From positions 3,930,501 through 3,994,500 of the forward strand of contig LR746270.1 of assembly GCA_902729315.2 (NCBI GenBank): 64,000 nucleotides of DNA, in the 5' to 3' direction. How positions within the stretch are numbered: position 1 is the first letter of the stretch; each line of letters starts with the position of its first letter. Source of the DNA: Spirodela intermedia. Lineage: Eukaryota > Streptophyta > Magnoliopsida > Alismatales > Araceae. Below, piece after piece: positions 62,114 to 64,000 of this stretch. A program made the position numbers and the translations under genes. The notes below the pieces were generated by a model. The model was not told the DNA's origin, ran no database searches, and saw only the letters and a list, made by a program, of their open reading frames with translations.

Positions 62114-62410
62114 ATGGCTCCAAAGCGTCTGGCAGTTAGTCTCACCATCCTCATCGCTAAACTGGCCCTCTTCTTGTCCCTCGCAGACGCCTCCGAGCCA
62201 CCTTTGCCCGCAGGTGAAAGCGGTTTAGTGCCCTTTAATTTATGGCTCGTTCCAGCTAATCTGTTTTGGCGTGAAAATGGGAGAAACTCGTACTGCTTTT
62301 GCCGTCGATACTGCGTACCTGCTGGGGTCTACTGTCTTGGGTTCTGCGAGCTGCGCCTACGCGGCCGGAGGTCGACTATGAACCTTCCTCTTGGGTCCCA
62401 AGTCAAATAA
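62114..62410 (+). pseudogene. Gene C: truncated cysteine-rich peptide paralogue
   Basis: The start, signal peptide (residues 1-26, ending ADA) and SEPPLPA match genes A and B, and a donor-like CAG|GTGAAAG is present at 62213/62214. A deletion at a TACTG microhomology (62291-62295) removed the intron 3' part, acceptor and start of exon 2. The frame nevertheless stays open from 62114 to TAA (98 residues) through intron remnant into one repeat, FCRRYCVPAGVYCLGFC. In that repeat the first Cys of every pair is replaced by Phe or Tyr. The TATA region is missing too. It is probably a pseudogene, though an intronless variant peptide cannot be excluded. Confidence 0.7.
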
Positions 62411-64000
62411 GCGGAAGTAAAAAATGTAACATATCCTGTAAAAGAAATAAGAGGCGTCCCATCGACGGGTATGGACAGCCAGCTCGATGTCTCCCCACAG
62501 TTCCTGTGGTTTTCTGAGTACGCTTTCGATCTGGTCGCATAGTTGTCAATTAAAATAAACGCCGAGTAAGGTACAGTTTCTTCCAAGATTCTGAAGATAT
62601 CCTCTGTCTCGTGCAATTTGGACAGTATCGGACGGGGTTTCCTTAAATTTGGTGCGCACAAAAGAAAATTAATTACAAATGTTTTTCAACTGATGAGAAT
62701 TCTGGAAAAAATGCGAGCCACCTGGAAAAGGAAGAAGAAAAAGGAGTCCGAGATACGAGTACAGCAGAGCGATAGAGAAAACAGAGAGCAATTTGGCGAT
62801 AGAGAGAGATCTGGACATAGGGAGATATAGAGAGGACTATGTGGATAGGGAGCAGAGCTAATGACCTGAGTCTAAACATGACCAAATATTAACTCCGAGA
62901 ATAGAACGGCAATCGAATTTGTTGGAAACGAAATGTTAATCAGTTAAACCAAAGTAAATAAATGACACTTTGTGGATGTGCTTAAATAAACGACACTTAC
63001 GAACAATCGCGAGAATACTATGCAACCGGATTGGACGTGAATTAGTCAACAAATTGCTTTTCTCACGTTTTGACAAAAATAGATCCGAAGCGACTGGGTT
63101 TTGGCGGTTTATTATAAAGGAGAGGAAGAGTCTCCATCTGAAGTCAAGCTGGGTAGTACCGTTGAATTTTGCATCGTTTAAGCAATCTCAAAACTCAGTC
63201 TTCTCTTCTTATGCCCGACTATTTGTCTAGTAACAATTCATCACCCACCACTTGGACCATTCGAAGAAAATGAGGTGGTACCCAACAACCGCGCTCCTGT
63301 TCCCCCCCCCCCCCCCGTTACCTTCGGTGCAGCTGGTTGTGCCACCTGCCCTTATTTGCCGGCTTTGAACTCGATTCGTGGCGACCTTTCTCCAAAATCA
63401 GCTGCATCCCCACAACACAGGAAGACAACCGCTGTGTGTAACATGTGGTGTTTAGATAACTGTTCCACACTGAATGGTATGGCACGTATCGATATTATCA
63501 CATCTTCTGTAGCAGTAAGCGATGACTGTGGCGCACCTTTTCTGATTACTGTAAAAGTTTTCTCTCTCTCATATCTAGTTCGACTTTTTCTGTTTGAACG
63601 AGTTTCTATGTGCTTATTGGACACCTAGGAACTTTGAATAAGAGATTTAATACTCTTTCCTTAGACATGAAACCAGATGCTGGTGATGTATAATGGTGGC
63701 GAGAAAAGCAGAATAAAGGTAAGAGATAGAGAGAGAAAACGAGAGCAAGAAAGAGACGTACAGTTGATCTGTCTCCAGTCTCTAAACGAAAAAGGGTGGA
63801 CGGTGGTGCTGGGGAAGTGTGAGGAAGAGACAAACAGGCAGACCATTAAACGAACAGTGTCAGAGAGAATGCTAAAAGTTCCATCAGGATCCGGCCTTGA
63901 ATATAAAATCTGAAACACTATAGTGTTGTATGACACCATCATATACACTGGTGAATCAGTGATTACTCCTCGTACGAGTCCCATGCATCGGTAAAACAGG
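62411..64000. repeat. Host unit U4, blocks R6 and R7
   Basis: The gene C 3' region (ATCGACGG and AAGAAATAAGAGGCG motifs) leads to R6, then R7 from about 62990 to the window end, matching 8640-9320 and 21240-21940. A C16 run lies at 63301-63316. About 160 bases around 63300-63450 are not clearly present in U0. Small frames are not conserved between units. Confidence 0.65.

Overview
This is plant nuclear DNA. The support is an Athila-type Ty3/gypsy element primed by tRNA-Asp, several plant Ty1/copia elements, a plastid psbA fragment, and short host genes with ~123-bp GT-AG introns and TATA boxes. No bacterial features, rRNA genes, tRNA genes or CRISPR arrays were found. The species cannot be named from the sequence.

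The host DNA is a decayed tandem array of roughly 7-kb units. I recognised five units by recurring landmark blocks: U0 about 3.26-10.37 kb, U1 from 10.37 kb, U2 from 23.11 kb, U3 from 43.84 kb, and U4 from 59.56 kb to the window end. The block order is R1, R2, R3, R4, R5 (promoter side), gene, R6, R7, linker. Each unit originally carried one small two-exon gene for a secreted, extremely cysteine-rich peptide. Copies at 13932-14387 (gene A) and 50337-50751 (gene B) look intact: signal peptide, an EPPxP stretch, then 17-residue repeats of the form CC-x2-CC-x4-G-x-C-x2-CC. The U4 copy (62114-62410) has lost its TATA region, intron acceptor and half of exon 2. The U2 copy (36879-43683) is a pseudogene split by a copia element. 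The U0 copy has been deleted. I do not recognise this peptide family, and it is the main candidate for something undescribed.

Most of the remaining sequence is nested retrotransposons. One complete Athila-like element (24881-35376, minus strand) has long LTRs, a 5-bp target duplication, tRNA-Asp primer site, polypurine tract, Gag, and a full Pol (protease, RT, RNase H, integrase). One TAA separates Gag and Pol in the same frame. Other copies of this family are a truncated 3' end (1-3260, plus) and three solo LTRs (16457-18463, 38561-40183, 52353-54203), each with a perfect 5-bp target duplication and each inside a copia element. The 16457 solo LTR carries an organellar insert with part of psbA.

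Three decayed Ty1/copia elements lie at 15131-20726 (minus), 36933-43403 (minus, inside a gene exon) and 51151-58217 (plus). Smaller LTR-like insertions are at 5300-7001, 12213-12723, 23252-23926 and 60727-61329. The 45.4-48.4 kb stretch is unassigned AT-rich and purine-rich DNA.

The inferred history is amplification of a cysteine-rich peptide locus, loss of some copies by deletion and insertion, copia insertions, then Athila insertions into both copia elements and host units. All alignments were made by eye, so boundaries between host blocks are approximate. Boundaries of elements with target duplications are exact to the base as read.
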